This document shows positions 1 to 11,713 of a DNA stretch of 64,000 nucleotides, piece after piece. The notes below the pieces were generated by a model. It worked only from the letters and a program-made list of their open reading frames with translations. It had not been told where the DNA came from and did not search any database. The translations under genes were made by a program, and so were the position numbers. Every line of letters begins with the position of its first letter. The stretch's first letter is position 1. The DNA comes from Peromyscus leucopus. Its lineage: Eukaryota > Chordata > Mammalia > Rodentia > Cricetidae. Location: contig NC_051075.1 in NCBI RefSeq assembly GCF_004664715.2, positions 29,346,504-29,410,503 on the forward strand, given 5' to 3'.

Positions 1-20
1 CTCTCTCTCTCTCTCTCTCT
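1..20. repeat. (CT)n tract at window edge
   Basis: Pure CT dinucleotide run at the start of the window, inside the leader of the first provirus. The 5' LTR and primer-binding site would lie further upstream and are not visible. Confidence 0.9.
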
Positions 21-100
21 TTCTCTTTGGATTTACACCTGGGACACTAGGTGGCTGCTTTGAAAATCCCCTCGGATTTCTACTATTCTACGCAGATTTG

Positions 101-106
101 GTAAGT
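101..106 (+). promoter_or_regulatory. Putative splice donor in the leader of provirus 1
   Basis: GTAAGT, a consensus 5' splice site, lies 70 bases before the first Gag ATG. The second provirus has GTAAGC at the matching place, also upstream of gag. Retroviral leaders use such a donor to make subgenomic RNA. Use is inferred, not shown. Confidence 0.55.
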
Positions 107-171
107 CATAACATATCAGATATTTTAAAGGAAACTATCTAAAAGAGAATTTTTTCCACATTAAAAAACAA

Positions 172-1491
172 ATGGGTTTTATGTGTACATTGGAAGAAAA
201 TTGGTTTTTGTTCGAAATTTTAGGCAGTCTGGCAATGGAACAACTATATAATATTAGTATTGGTGGAATTATGCACCTTATCACTATAATAATCCACATT
301 TTAATATTTAAAAAGATAGTCAATTTAAGTGCCAGGATAACAGCTTTAGAAGAACTTGTTAAACCTGTAAAAATTCAGACAGAAGAAATTAACAGTGATG
401 TTGTTTCAAGTCGGGATCATAAGGTTGCAGAAAGAAAGCCTGTTTTCACACAGTCACCCTTAATTTATCCTGTAACCGTACAGCAGATGCCTGATCAAAT
501 GGCTACACAAAATACTTGGGCTCCAATTGAAATGTTGGATTTAAAAAGGTTTAAGGAGGCAATAGTATCTTATGGCATGCATTCCCCATATGTAAAGCAA
601 ATGTTAAACTCTTGGTCAACATATAATAGGATAGTACCACAGGACTGGCGGGACCTTGCACAAGGTGTTCTGGAACCCAGCCAGAGACTTCAATTTCTGA
701 CTTGGTTTAAGGAGGAGGCTAAAAACATAGAAAAACAATGGAGGGATAAAGGAATACAAGTTTGCCAGGATCAGCTTATGGGCGAAGGCCAATATGCTTC
801 AGCACAAGCACAATGTTTATATGATGTCCAAACCCTAATTTTATGTTGAACGGCAGCCTTGAATGCATGGGACAAAGTTGAGGAACCAGGAAAAAAATCT
901 GAGTCATTTACAAAGGTGAAGCAAGGCCCAAAAGAGTCTTTTACAGATTTTTTACAAAGACTGGCTTCAGCAGTAAAGAGAATGGTCTCGGATTCAGAAG
1001 CTGGTAAGGCAATAATTGAATCTTTGGCCTTTGAGAATGCGAATGCAGCATGCAAAAGAATAATCAGGCCATTAAGGGCAAGATCTGCACCTATGGAAGA
1101 TTGGATTAGAGAAACAATTAATGTTGAAGCTGATGAGCATGATGATACATGGGTAGGAGAAGTAATTTCAAAAGGTTTGAGGAGTGTTAAATGTTTTGGA
1201 TGTGGAAAGCAAGGACATTTGAAAAGGGACTGTAGACAGGTCATTCCCAGAAACAATGTTTCTTCAAGGAACAATGGCAACAGAATGCCCCTTCCTTCTG
1301 GAGTATGCAGAAGGTGTGGTAAGGGAAAACACTGGACCAACGAATGTAGATCAACAAAGGACAGACAGGGTAATCCTTTGCCTCAGTCTTCGGGAAACTC
1401 CCAGAGGGGCCTCGCGCAGGCCCCCAGTGCAAATCCAGTTCAAACCTTTCCTGCAGCCATAGAGGAAATGCCTGCTCTGGAGAGCGATTAA
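172..1491 (+). pseudogene. gag: Gag of class II ERV (provirus 1), one in-frame stop
   Basis: Structural polyprotein of a betaretrovirus-like ERV. The frame is open except for a TGA at 847-849 (codon 226). The related provirus has an Arg codon there, so this looks like a CGA to TGA change. Residues 30-47 form a hydrophobic segment near the N-terminus, followed by a short helical stretch. Residues 110-320 align with the capsid region of the second provirus (both carry [10 protein letters not shown]). Two CCHC zinc knuckles are intact at residues 341-354 and 379-392 (C-x2-C-x4-H-x4-C). The ATG at 172 gives Met-Gly followed by Thr at position 6, which fits an N-myristoylation pattern, but the next ATGs are also possible starts. 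It lacks the tandem coiled-coil repeats of the second copy. It ends in the -1 frameshift region that leads into pol. Confidence 0.85.
1392..1424 (+). promoter_or_regulatory. -1 ribosomal frameshift signal, gag to pro-pol (provirus 1)
   Basis: GGGAAAC at 1392-1398 sits in the gag frame as G GGA AAC, the X XXY YYZ arrangement. After a 7-nt spacer comes a perfect 7-bp stem, GGGGCCT (1406-1412) with AGGCCCC (1418-1424), closed by a 5-nt loop. The pro-pol frame is open from here through to 3674 in the -1 frame. The same device occurs in the second provirus. Confidence 0.85.
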
Positions 1492-1499
1492 ATAACCAA

Positions 1500-3677
1500 A
1501 TGCCCATTGGAATAAATCATGCTGGTCAGGTTGATGAAACAGAGAGAATAGAAAATTCAGGAGAAAACATAAAGAAAATTTTTTGGCAAACTTCTATTAA
1601 TGAACAAAGACCAAAATTAACAATAAAAATAAATGGTGTTTTGTTGTCTGGCCTGGTAGACACAGGTGCGGACGTTACCATAATTGCACCAGAATTTTGG
1701 CATCCAACTTGGCCTCTTCAGGAGGTAAATGTTCAACTGTTAGGAATTGGGACATTATCTCAGGTGAAACAGAGTGCAAGATGGCTCGAATGTATAGGTC
1801 CAGAAGGACAGAGAGGAAAATTAAAACCATATGTGGCTAACATAACTATGAACCTGTGGGGTCGAGACTTGTTGCAACAATGGAATACTCAGATTAACAT
1901 CCCTCCAATCTCAGAAACAAATCATAAACTAGCACATGTTACTGAGAGAAATATTAGAAGATATTGTTCTAATGAGTGGTCACCAGCCATCCATATTATA
2001 CAAGAACAGGGCACAATAACTGATGATCTTCCAAAGACACCAACAGCTCTACCTTTAAAATGGTTAACAGACAAGCCTGTATGGGTCCAGCAATGGCCTT
2101 TAACAACAGAGAAACTCCAGGCTTTAGAAGAGCTGGTAGAAGAACAGTTAAATGCTCAGCATATTGAAGAATCAACCAGCCCTTGGAATTCTCCTGTATT
2201 TGTTATTAAAAAGAAATCTGGTAAATGGAGAATGGTAACAGACCTTAGAGCAATTAACAAAGTAATTCAGCCAATGGGCTCTCTACAATCTGGGATGCCT
2301 TTGCCTACTCTATTACCAAAAGGATGGCCTCTCATAGTTATTGATTTAAAAGACTGTTTCTTTTCAATACCCTTACAAGAAAAAGACAAAGAAAGATTTG
2401 CTTTTACAGTGCCTACTTATAATAATTCTCAACCGGTTAAAAGATTTCAATGGAGGGTCCTCCCTCAGGGAATGTTGAATAGCCCAACTCTGTGCCAATA
2501 TTTTGTACAACAGCCATTGGAAGTGATACGTAAAAAATTTCCTAAATCTATAATTTATCATTATATGGACGATATTTTACTAGCTGACTCAAATGCAGAT
2601 ACTTTAGAAATAATATTTGAAGAAGTAAAGAAAATTTTGCCTTGCTGGGGATTACAAATTGCTCCTGAAAAGATTCAAAGAGGAGATTCTATTAATTATT
2701 TAGGATATAAAATAGAGCTACAAAAAATTAGACCCCAAAAGGTGCAAATTCGGAGAGATAGACTACAGACTCTTAATGACTTTCAAAGATTATTTGGAGA
2801 TATTTCTCATCTACAAACTATTGTTGGGGTAAAAAATGATGAACTGACTAATTTGTTCAGAACCTTAGAAGGTGACAAGGACTTAAATAGTCCAAGAGAA
2901 TTATCACCTGAAGCTGAGAAAGAATTGGCCTTGGTAGAAAAGAAAGTGCATGAAGGACACGTGGATCGTATTGATCCAAAGCTGGATTGCATTTTGGTTA
3001 TTTTACCTTCTAGGTGTTCTCCTACTGGAATATTAATGCAGAGGGAAGATATTATATTGGAATGGATATTTTTACCAAATAAACCAAATAAAAAATTAAA
3101 AACTTATGTGGAAAAAATCTCTGACTTGATTTACAAAGGAAAACTGAGACTTCGTCAATTAGCAGGCATAGACCCAGCAGAAATTGTCGTACCATTAACT
3201 AAGGAGGACATTGAAAAATTATGGACAGAAAGTGAACCTTGGCAAAGAGCTTGCAGTAATTTTTTGGGAGAAATTAACAGCAAATATCCCAAAAGCAATA
3301 GAATTGATCTTATAAAGAGAGCTGAATGGATCTTGCCTCGAATTGTACGGCAAAAACCCATATCTGGAGTTCGTACATTTTATACAGATGCCAACAAAGA
3401 AGGAAAGGCAGGTTACAAATCAGAAAATTTAAGTAAAGTGGTTCAAAGTCCGTATAATTCAGTTCAAAAATCAGAATTGTATGCTATTCTGTTGGTATTA
3501 ATGGATTTTTCAGAACCTCTCAACATAGTAACTGACTCTCAGTATGCTGAAAGAGTGGTGTTACATATTGAGACTGCAGAATTTATCCCTGATGCTTCAG
3601 AATTAACTTCACTATTTATTCAATTACAAGATACAATCAGGAAAAGGAATCATCCTTTATATATAACTCACATTTGA
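1500..3677 (+). pseudogene. pol: Pro-Pol of provirus 1: protease, RT, RNase H; stopped before integrase
   Basis: The first ATG in this frame is at 1500, but the frame is open upstream and is probably entered by -1 frameshift. Residues counted from that ATG: aspartic protease with DTGADVT (catalytic Asp at 54); reverse transcriptase with YMDD at 355-358; RNase H with the YTDAN Asp near 630, then a SELYAIL Glu and a TDSQYAE Asp. Protease and RT share one frame, so one frameshift suffices, as in IAP and unlike MMTV. No dUTPase domain is visible before the protease. The frame ends at a TGA at 3675-3677, where the second provirus has Arg. It continues in the same frame into integrase, so this is a nonsense change at the end of RNase H. 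Confidence 0.9.
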
Positions 3678-4553
3678 TCCCATACTGGTCTGCCAGGCCC
3701 TCTAGCACAAGGCAATGATGAGATTGATAAATTATTGATAGGAAATGTGCTGGAGGCTTCAGAATTTCATAAAAAACATCACGTCAATAGTAAAGGTTTA
3801 AAAAAGGATTTTTCCATAACCTGGCAACAAGCCAAAGAAATAGTAAAGAAATGTCCTACTTGTTCCTTCTACAATCAGACGCCATTACCAGCAGGATGTA
3901 ACCCAAAGGGTACTCAGAGAAATGAGATCTGGCAGATGGACGTGTTTCACTTTGCAGAATTTGGAAAAGTGAAATATGTACACCACACTATCGATACTTA
4001 TTCAGGATTTCAATGGGCAACTGCTTTGAGTTCTGAAAAAACTGATTCTGTAATCACTCATTTGCTAGAAGTTATGGCCATCATGGGTATACCTGCACAA
4101 ATCAAAACTGACAATGCTCCATCATATGTCTCTGTTAAAATGAAACAGTTTTTTGCTTACTACAATATAAAGCATATTACAGGCATACCACATAATCCTA
4201 CAGGTCAAGCAGTTATAGAAAGATCAAACAGAACTCTAAAGGATATGCTAAATAAACAGAAATGGGTAACAAAAACCCCCAGAAATAGACTGCATAATGC
4301 TCTTCTAACTTTGAATTTTCTGAATGCCAATGAGAAAGGAACAACAGCTGCAGAGAGACATTGGATAATAGAAAAAACTACAGAATTAAATCAGCCTATA
4401 TACTTTAAGGATGTGCTGACCTCAGAATGGAAACCAGGGTATGTATTACATTGGGGACGGGGTTTTGCTTTTGTTTCTACAGGAGAAGATAAGCTGTGGG
4501 TACCATCAAAATTGATAAAGGTTCGATTTGAACAAGAGAGACCTCTTAATTAG
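3678..4553 (+). pseudogene. pol: Integrase region of provirus 1
   Basis: Continues the pol frame after the TGA; the first internal ATG is at 3735. Counting from there, the zinc-binding HHCC module is at H12, H16, C40, C43 and the catalytic triad is D69, D126 and E162. The last two are separated by exactly 35 residues (D,D-35-E). A C-terminal segment with WKPGYVLHWGRG and LWVPSKLIK matches the DNA-binding tail of class II integrases. It ends TAG at 4551-4553. The domain looks complete but is cut off from RT by the upstream stop. Confidence 0.88.
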
Positions 4554-7214
4554 AGGAGGTGATAGTTCATCAACCAACATGAACATCCAATTTAAACTAA
4601 CTTGTATCAATAACACATGCCTTTTCATTTAATCAGATAATAACTTGTCAAAAGGAAACATCCCCAAAATTAGTCTTGGGGAAAGGTTTTTGTTTTTGTC
4701 TTTTAGGAGAATGAAGGTTAAGGAATCTGAAGAACACTGGACAAATGAAACAACTGAAGAAAAGTGACAAATCATCTATCCCAAGAAACAGAGTGAAACG
4801 GTGTATGGTTATATATATTATCTAAAAAAATTTTATGTCTTCCTAAATGTTTGTTTCTGCTTTTCTCTAAAGATTTAACACTATTGGTCTTCTAACAGTC
4901 CCAGTTCAATTAAAATTTAAAGCTGACTTTGGAGTTGGAGAATGGCTCTCTCCTTCTTTAAAATCAAGCATGTTGTTAAAAGGAAAATGCAAACTCCCTG
5001 TATCATGCCAGAATAAGAGCCATCTTCTGCTATGGTACAGGACAAAAGCAAAATTAATTAAGGGACTATTCTATTACTAATCTCAACTCTTTGATTCTAT
5101 TCTGATTCTTTAAACTTTTCTCAAAGTATAAATTTTATATCAAAATTTACAAGATTAATATATATATACATTTTAAACTTTGTTAAGATATGAATTAGTA
5201 CTAACTAATTCTAGAAAAAAGGCTAGCTGCATGTATATGTTTTTGTGTTCGAGTCTCTTATCAGTTTTCTGCAGGAAATCACGGCCAGGCCTAACATCAA
5301 CTGAAGTCTCCAGAAAGAAGATGGGGCCCCACAACAACAATTCCACGTGGACCATAATAATATCATTAAGCTGACAAACATCATCCACAGATCAGCTTTG
5401 AACTACAAGGTGCTCAGAGCAATTTTGAGATGACTAGCTGAGATGATCCAGTCTCAAAGACTACTTGAATAAGGACTTGAGATAAACCCTGAACTTTGGC
5501 ATTATACACAGACTGGATAATGAAGGATATAGTTGCCTCTCCTAGAATTTGACAATTAACCTAAAATTTTTCTTTCAGGATAAAGAAAACTTCGCCCATA
5601 CCCAGCAGGAAGCAATTTTAAGAATACGACGCCCACATTCCCAAAGAGGTGGCGTGGGGCGGGTGGTTTTTTGGTCTTTTTAATGGGTTTTGGGTCTGGG
5701 ATAATTTTCAGTATTTAGGGAGGTTGGTTACAAGTTATTGTCAAGGGTTAGGAAAAAGGCTAAGCAAAGGAGATTAGATTTAAGGTTCTTGTTTAAAAAA
5801 AAAGAAGAGAAAGAAAAGAAAAAGACAATTACTAGTTTTAAATACTTTACATTGGATTGAATTGTTTTATATTGTATACAAATTTGAAACTGATATTGTT
5901 AGAAAATGCTATATGTATATTTCTAATTGCATTTATACCATTCATTTAACCATGTAATGCAAATTTCTGATCCTTGAATGTTATTATTACCAACTATTAG
6001 GATATAAAGAAATGAAAGTTAGTAGTTAGATATTACAATAGAACTTCTAGTCATATTAGATATGTTTTAAAAATTAAGCAGAGATGTTTTAGACAGGTCA
6101 TCTTCAAACCCTTCAGAGATCTACAGAATATGGCATTTAAAATGTTTTAATAACTTAGAAAATTTTTCTTTTTTGAGACATGTCGGCTCCTGGCAGTACT
6201 AATCTACTTCAGAGAAAATATGGGCATTGAAGAAACTGCATATGGAGTCAACTTTCATTGTGGCAAAAGTTAGCCACTGGACAACAAAGTATCCTCGAAT
6301 CAACAGGACAAAATGGACAGACAGATCACGAAACAAGGGTCTACTGATTCTTGCCAAAACAAGTGTGGTTATGGCTTTATCAAAAGGCATCTTCTGAGGC
6401 CAGGACAATATGGCCCCATCCCTGAAGTGGCCTTCGCATCCGGAAAAGGTACAGTGCCCTTTTCTTCGAAGGCAGCTTAACAGGCAGAGGGCCGATGGAT
6501 TCTGTTGTACAATGGAACAGCAGCTGAAAGCTCATGCCTCTCGAAAGTAGACTGGCATTTAATAGAGGGATGTGGAGAAGAAGAGGATGCTGAGATGAAG
6601 CCATATATACACAGCCAAGAAGAATGGACAGCTGAATTTAAAAACTGTCAACAATTTCCAGAATTTAAAATCCTGAATCATGACATGACACTAGAATTCA
6701 GGTGTTTCTGGTACGTGGACTGCTCTCACCCAATGTGAGGTTGAACTGTTGACCTTGTGTACATCCTACTTCACAAATGAGTCTGTCAGATACACTAAGC
6801 CTATAGGCTGAAGATGATGCCCCAACACTGCGGAGAAACCTCAGGTGACTGCCCAGGCAGCTGGCTGTTTCTGTCAACTCACAAAATTTTTTGGAAGTTG
6901 CTTGCATGCACTTCCTGTTTTTATTTTTGTTAGCTAATATTATTCCCTTCTTGGGTCTCTGAGGGAGTTGAAGATTAGTTAGTTATGGTTGAAGATTAGT
7001 TAGTTATAGTTGAAAATTAATTAGGATAGAAAGTACATTAGATACATCTTGGAATTACCAAAATAGGATAGATAATGGAATTATTTTCTCTGATTTGTCA
7101 AATACCTGTTTAGGTATTTATTACTTGTATATATTGTATATAGTTATTGTACTTTTGTATATAGTATTTCTTTTGTTAGTTATAACCTTTTGCTTTTTTT
7201 CTTTTTATTAAAAT
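4554..7214 (+). other. Post-pol region of provirus 1, no env, partly conserved with provirus 2
   Basis: About 2.66 kb between integrase and the polypurine tract. No reading frame resembles a retroviral envelope (no signal peptide, cleavage site or fusion segment). An acceptor-like site (T-rich tract then TTTTAG) lies at about 4690-4707, in the same place as in the second provirus. Blocks shared with the other copy include AGAAGATGGGGCCCC (about 5316-5330), a GCAGGAAGCAATT block (about 5607-5632), and the stretch from about 6175 to 6900. It could be decayed env, an RNA export or packaging element, or a captured sequence. Confidence 0.6.
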
Positions 7215-7227
7215 AGAAAAGGGGAAA
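7215..7227 (+). promoter_or_regulatory. Polypurine tract of provirus 1
   Basis: AGAAAAGGGGAAA directly precedes the TG that opens the 3' LTR. This is the expected plus-strand primer site. Confidence 0.8.
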
Positions 7228-7723
7228 TGTGGTGGTAATCTAATTGTACTGAAATATTATTTTGATTGTATGTTAATAAATAAAGTTGTCTGGGGGTCAG
7301 AGCTATTAGAGCCATAGCAAGAGTGTGGCGGTGGTGGCACACGCCTTTAATCCCATAGATATCTGTGTGTTCAGGGTCAGAGCTATTAGAGCCATAGCAA
7401 GAGTGTGGCGGTGGTGGCACACGCCTTTAATCCCATAAGATCTCTGTGTGTTCAGGGATACAGTCAGCATTGGAGACATATGCCTTTAAGACCTAGGGGG
7501 CTGTACATTCAGACAGTGACAAGGCAGTCATGTGTTTGGGTTTACAACCAATGAGAAGGCAGAACGACATACTATAAAAAAACGAACCGACAGGAAGCAG
7601 GTCTCTTTTCGCGAAGCTGGGACAGCAGGAGGAAGGGTGAGATTTTAGCTCTGAGCTCTGACCTCTCGGCTTTCTCTTTTACATTGTTTCTGTGTTTCTT
7701 ATTTAATAAGACGGTTGGTTACA
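7228..7723 (+). mobile_element. 3' LTR of provirus 1 (496 bp, TG...CA)
   Basis: Opens TGTGGTGG and closes GGTTACA. It has CCAAT at 7548-7552 and TATAAAA at 7573-7579, a plausible U3 promoter. An 80-81 bp segment is tandemly duplicated (7295-7374 and 7375-7455). Each unit contains a B1-like stretch (GTGGTGGCACACGCCTTTAA). The related solo LTR at 33018-33466 on the - strand has a single longer B1-like segment at this place. The 5' mate is outside the window, so the target duplication cannot be checked. Confidence 0.8.
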
Positions 7724-7734
7724 TCTATAATACA

Positions 7735-7920
7735 GGTCTTTTGCTTGTTTGGCTATAGTTACCCCAAGATATTTTATGTTATTTGTGGCTATTGTAAATG
7801 GTGATGTTTCTCTAATTCTTTCTCAGCCTGTTTATCATTTGTATATAGAAAAGTTACTGATTTTTTTTTTTTAGCTAATCTTGTATCCTACCACATTACT
7901 GATCATATTTATCAGCTATA
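7735..7920 (-). mobile_element. L1 ORF2 fragment, inverted part
   Basis: Matches the - strand L1 ORF2 stretch at about 28440-28620 in this window (TACCCCAAGATATTTTATG and following). It is followed at once by a + strand L1 3' part, the pattern left by twin priming (5' inversion). Confidence 0.75.
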
Positions 7921-7934
7921 GGGATTCCCTGGAA

Positions 7935-8122
7935 CAGTGGGATGAAAGGAGAAGACTCCTCCAACTGCTGGTAGGAGTGCAATCTTAATCAACCTACCTC
8001 AAGGTCTAGCAATATCACTCGGGCATATACCCAAAAGATGCCCAACAACACCTCAAGGATTTTTGCTTGACTATGTTCATAGCAGCACTATTCTTAATAG
8101 CCAAAACCTGGAAAACAACCTA
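7935..8122 (+). mobile_element. L1 ORF2 3' part, left of the insertion
   Basis: Corresponds to the C-terminal ORF2 region (GGGCATATACCCAAAAG, then TTCATAGCAGCACTATT). It breaks off at AACAACCTA and resumes at 8932. Confidence 0.8.
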
Positions 8123-8806
8123 TGTTGGTTCAGGGGTTGCACAATAATGGGAGACAAATCACCAAACTCTATGAAACCAGCAGCAAATTTTATTCCAAAA
8201 AACCTAAAAGTATGGAAATAACATTGCAGGACACAAAAACTTATCAGCTAGCTGAGAGCACAGCCAATTTGGGGGATTTTGAGGCTGTGGCAACTATAAG
8301 TCAAACTTTTAGAGACAAATTGTTTTAGTTTTTTACAATTTTCCATTAACAGACTCTTAGGGAGTTTTAGCTAATAAGCCTGAGCTAATGACCAGTTTGT
8401 AATTAATATAAGCCTCTGTGTGTTTACTTGGGAGACGCAAGTGGGAGAGATTTTTTCCAGAATGTGGGCCTACTGGGACACAGGAAAACTTCCAACTACA
8501 CAATATTCATAAATCCCTGCAGCTCTTCTTGACTCAATTAATTGATGTTTGTCCAAACCTGCAACTTCTCCTGACATAGCTGGGTTCCCATGTGGGTAGG
8601 CAGAATACAAAATAATGCAAGGCAGGTAGGTTATCACATAGAACTCATTAAAAGTTAACTTTGGTTTTGGTGGTGAGTGGTAGGGGTTATCAAAGAATAG
8701 CTAACCCCAGGACTGCAAAGGGCAATCTTTACTAAAAGAAAAGTAACACTTGGGTTGTCCACAGAGCTGCCCATCTTGAAACATGGAGGGGCCCAGTTAA
8801 AGGTTA

Positions 8807-8841
<35 letters not shown>

Positions 8842-8931
8842 AGCCAAGCTGATGGCTGTCAGTTTCCAATCCTTAAGTTTATTCCTGTGTTCCTACATTT
8901 CTATCTTATTCCTGTATTTCTGGACCCCACA
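8123..8931 (+). mobile_element. LTR-like insertion splitting the L1 tail (809 bp, TG...CA)
   Basis: Begins TGTTGGTTC and ends CCCCACA, flanked by CCTA on both sides (8119-8122 and 8932-8935). The flanks rejoin as continuous L1 sequence, so the boundaries are solid. Inside are a T30 run (8809-8838) and a block containing ATATAAGCCTCTGTGTGTTTAC. No coding capacity seen. The 4-bp duplication would suit a class I type ERV. Family not recognised. Confidence 0.6.
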
Positions 8932-9420
8932 CCTAGATGCTCTTTAACTGAAGACTGGGTAAAGAAAATTTAAACAATGAAGTATTACGTAGCAGTAGAA
9001 AACAATGCCATCATGAAATTTGTAGGAAAATGGATGGAACTAGAAAAAAAATCATCCTGAATGAGGTAACCCAGACCCAGAAAGACAAACATGGTATGTA
9101 CTCACTCATAAGTGAATATTAGATGCAAAGCAAAGGATGACAAGACTACAATCCACAACCCCAGAGAAGCTAGGAAAAGAGGAGGACCCTGAGAGAGACA
9201 CACATGGATTGCCTCAGGAAGGGGAAAGGGTTAAGTTCTCATGGGTAAACTGGGCGGGGTGAGTAGAGGGGAGAGGATGAGGGGTGGGAATATGAATACC
9301 CAAGGGAGGCCCTATGAGGAGTGAGTGTATAAGGTGGGATGGGGAGTGAGGCAGGGAGCAGTTGCAGGGAAGGGAGGGGAAATCATCGGCAGTATGTAAA
9401 ATGGAAAAAAAAACTTTAAA
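8932..9420 (+). mobile_element. L1 3' end and 3' UTR
   Basis: Resumes L1 at GATGCTCTTTAACTG, includes the degenerate end of ORF2 and a purine-rich 3' UTR, and ends in an A-rich tail. Confidence 0.8.
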
Positions 9421-10435
9421 TAAACAAGTAAACCTTTAAAAAGGGAAATAAACACTTCTTTGTTTTTAAAGACTGAGTACAGTTTCAATTTTCATCAGGG
9501 TATACTGTAACGCACACCAATTCAGGTCACAAATCTGGAGGACAGAAGAAGTGATTGCATACTGCTTCAAATGTAAAGGAAACAAAAATTTAGAAAGTAG
9601 GATGCTCTGTTCAGAAGTTCTAAAGAGTTATCATGAAAAAAAAAAACTATTAGGGTTTCATAGATAAATGACCTAGAAAGCAGCTTTTTTTTTTTTTCTT
9701 TTAAAAGGCTCATCATAGAGGGTGCTTCATATATGGGGCCTTGTTATTAAACCCTCACATGAAGAAAATGGCAAGAAGCAAGTTCTGATAAGCACGTGTT
9801 ACGATTCCATCTCCTTTCCAGTGCCTTCACACCTGGAGTTGCTGCTGCAACAGAGATTAAATTTCAACATAAATTTTTGAGTTGGACAAAATCATCCAAG
9901 TCATAGAGCACTTTTGTCTCCAAAGTTCTAATTCTAGAATTCTTTGTCTTTTACTGAAGAAAAAAGTTAAAAGTCATCTATTTTGCATGCCACTTATGCT
10001 TTTAGTAATAATTTACATGTGAATGCAGGGTAAATATGTGCTGCATTAGCTATCACAACAGCAAGAAACCAACATAAAGTACATCCATTATCTTGTACGC
10101 AATCTGTATCCTGCATTACAGAATTCCATATGCCCTATGACAAGCAATGAATTATTGAATTCATTACCCACTCTAATCCAAAAACACAAAAACAGAAGTA
10201 AAGGGTATCATGGGTCTTGAGCAGGACCCATGATACACAACTGGAATTCCATGGCTATACAACTGGACTTCCTAACTTGATTGAGCTAGATGACAGAAGG
10301 CTAAATTCCCAAGGACACGAGAGCAAAGGCTAGTATACCCTGGGAGAGAATATACTTGGTATGACACAGAAGGAGGACAAATATCCAGTCTGAGAACTTT
10401 TTGAATGATAAAAGAAATAAAATGGAAAGGAAAGG
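9421..10435. other. Intergenic, no gene seen
   Basis: AT-rich unique-looking sequence with short A and T runs. No supported reading frame or recognised repeat. Confidence 0.5.
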
Positions 10436-10618
10436 AGTGCAGCAGCCAGGAGGCCAAAGGTCCAAAAAGGGTGGGTAACTAAAATGGCTGGATTATATAG
10501 AGAAAAGCCTCTGGGGGAAGGGCAGCCCAGCCCCTGGGCTGGAGAGTTCAGGGTTGATGGCTGAGTATGCTAGCCATGCATACCCTGTAATAGGTAGGGA
10601 CTGAGGGAAGCTGGGAGA
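10436..10618 (-). repeat. Copy 1 of a ~185-bp dispersed repeat, LTR-like
   Basis: Closely matches 11714-11898 in the same orientation, with scattered substitutions and small indels. Read on the - strand it has a TATATAA followed by CCAGCCATTTT, like the promoter part of a rodent LTR. Family uncertain (MaLR/ORR1-like is a guess). Confidence 0.55.
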
Positions 10619-11713
10619 ACCTGGAGACCAGGTCAGCTTTGATATGTTAAATAGGTATCTGGGCCATTTGACCTGGGTTTGAAACAACTTCCTTTTCCAA
10701 GCTTTAAAATGGAGTTCCTATAATCTCACTAAATTAGTGGTTAGACTATATCCAATGTCTATCAATACACTCCTAAGAAATAATGAAGGATTTAAGGTAG
10801 AAAAGAAAGTGATAGTGTGTATTTTATGATAAATATGGAAATTTTGTTTATCTCTCTAGGATTGATTTAAAAGGAAAGACTCTGTTTAATCACCACATAA
10901 TAAAAGACAATTATATGAATTTATAAATTTTGACATATATAAATGAAGAAAACAGAAAGTATACTATATATTTAAAAATACCTATTCTTTAAGAAAAGAA
11001 AGCAGTCACATGATCTAATTCTCTGGGGAATATTTGTTCTTTTTTTTATTACATCAGTCTTGGTTGGAATGCTGTGCAAAGTATGTAGTGTACAATTACC
11101 AATTCGTTTATTAATTGCCATTAAACAATACCTAGTTCTGTATCTTCACCTTTCTTCTCAATACTTTAGCTTAAACGACACACAAGTCACAGACTCCCAT
11201 ACCTTCAAGCAGTCTAATGTTATTCCACTGCAATGATTTTCTTAAGTCCTTTTGTTACATAAGATAGTTTCATCCTTCCCTCTGATTCCTTGGCTCCTGC
11301 CTCTCAGAAACTCTTCCATGGGGTCTGATTACCATGTCAGCTTTCAGGCAGTGCTTCTCATTGGAATTTGCCTTTCTTCCTTGTCCACTGCTACTGACAG
11401 GGGAAGCAGCTAGCTACAAGTAGCTACACATGTCAAAAAACTCCTAAGTCCCCAGAAAGTAACTCCTTGGAAGCCTCAGCTGACATCAACTAAAAAGAAA
11501 AGTTAATTTTGGCCATCTAGGTGCCTTAAACACCTAACAGAAAAAAAAGGCGTTAAGTGATACAGTAACTAATAGTAATGCAAAACAGAAAGACAGAAAG
11601 ACCTAGATTAGATTATAAAACAAGACCCTAAAATCCAAATTTCATTCATGACCAGATTGAGCTGGGCCATGTTGGGAGATGGGGAGAGGAAGGAAGAAGA
11701 GAGATGTAACTGA
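10619..11713. other. Spacer between two repeat copies, no gene seen
   Basis: About 1.1 kb of AT-rich non-coding sequence. If the flanking repeats are paired LTRs this would be the internal part of a non-autonomous element, but no primer-binding site or polypurine tract was identified. Confidence 0.4.

Noticed and set aside
1500..1650. dUTPase domain upstream of protease, as in many betaretroviruses
   Set aside because: The sequence between the frameshift site and DTGADVT is too short and lacks dUTPase motifs in both proviruses.
4554..7214. Search for env in provirus 1
   Set aside because: Only frames under 80 codons, with no signal peptide, furin-type site or transmembrane domain.
10268..10700. 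Small - strand frames of 61-64 aa
   Set aside because: The second is duplicated in the repeat copy at 11770-11967, so it reflects a repeat and not a gene.
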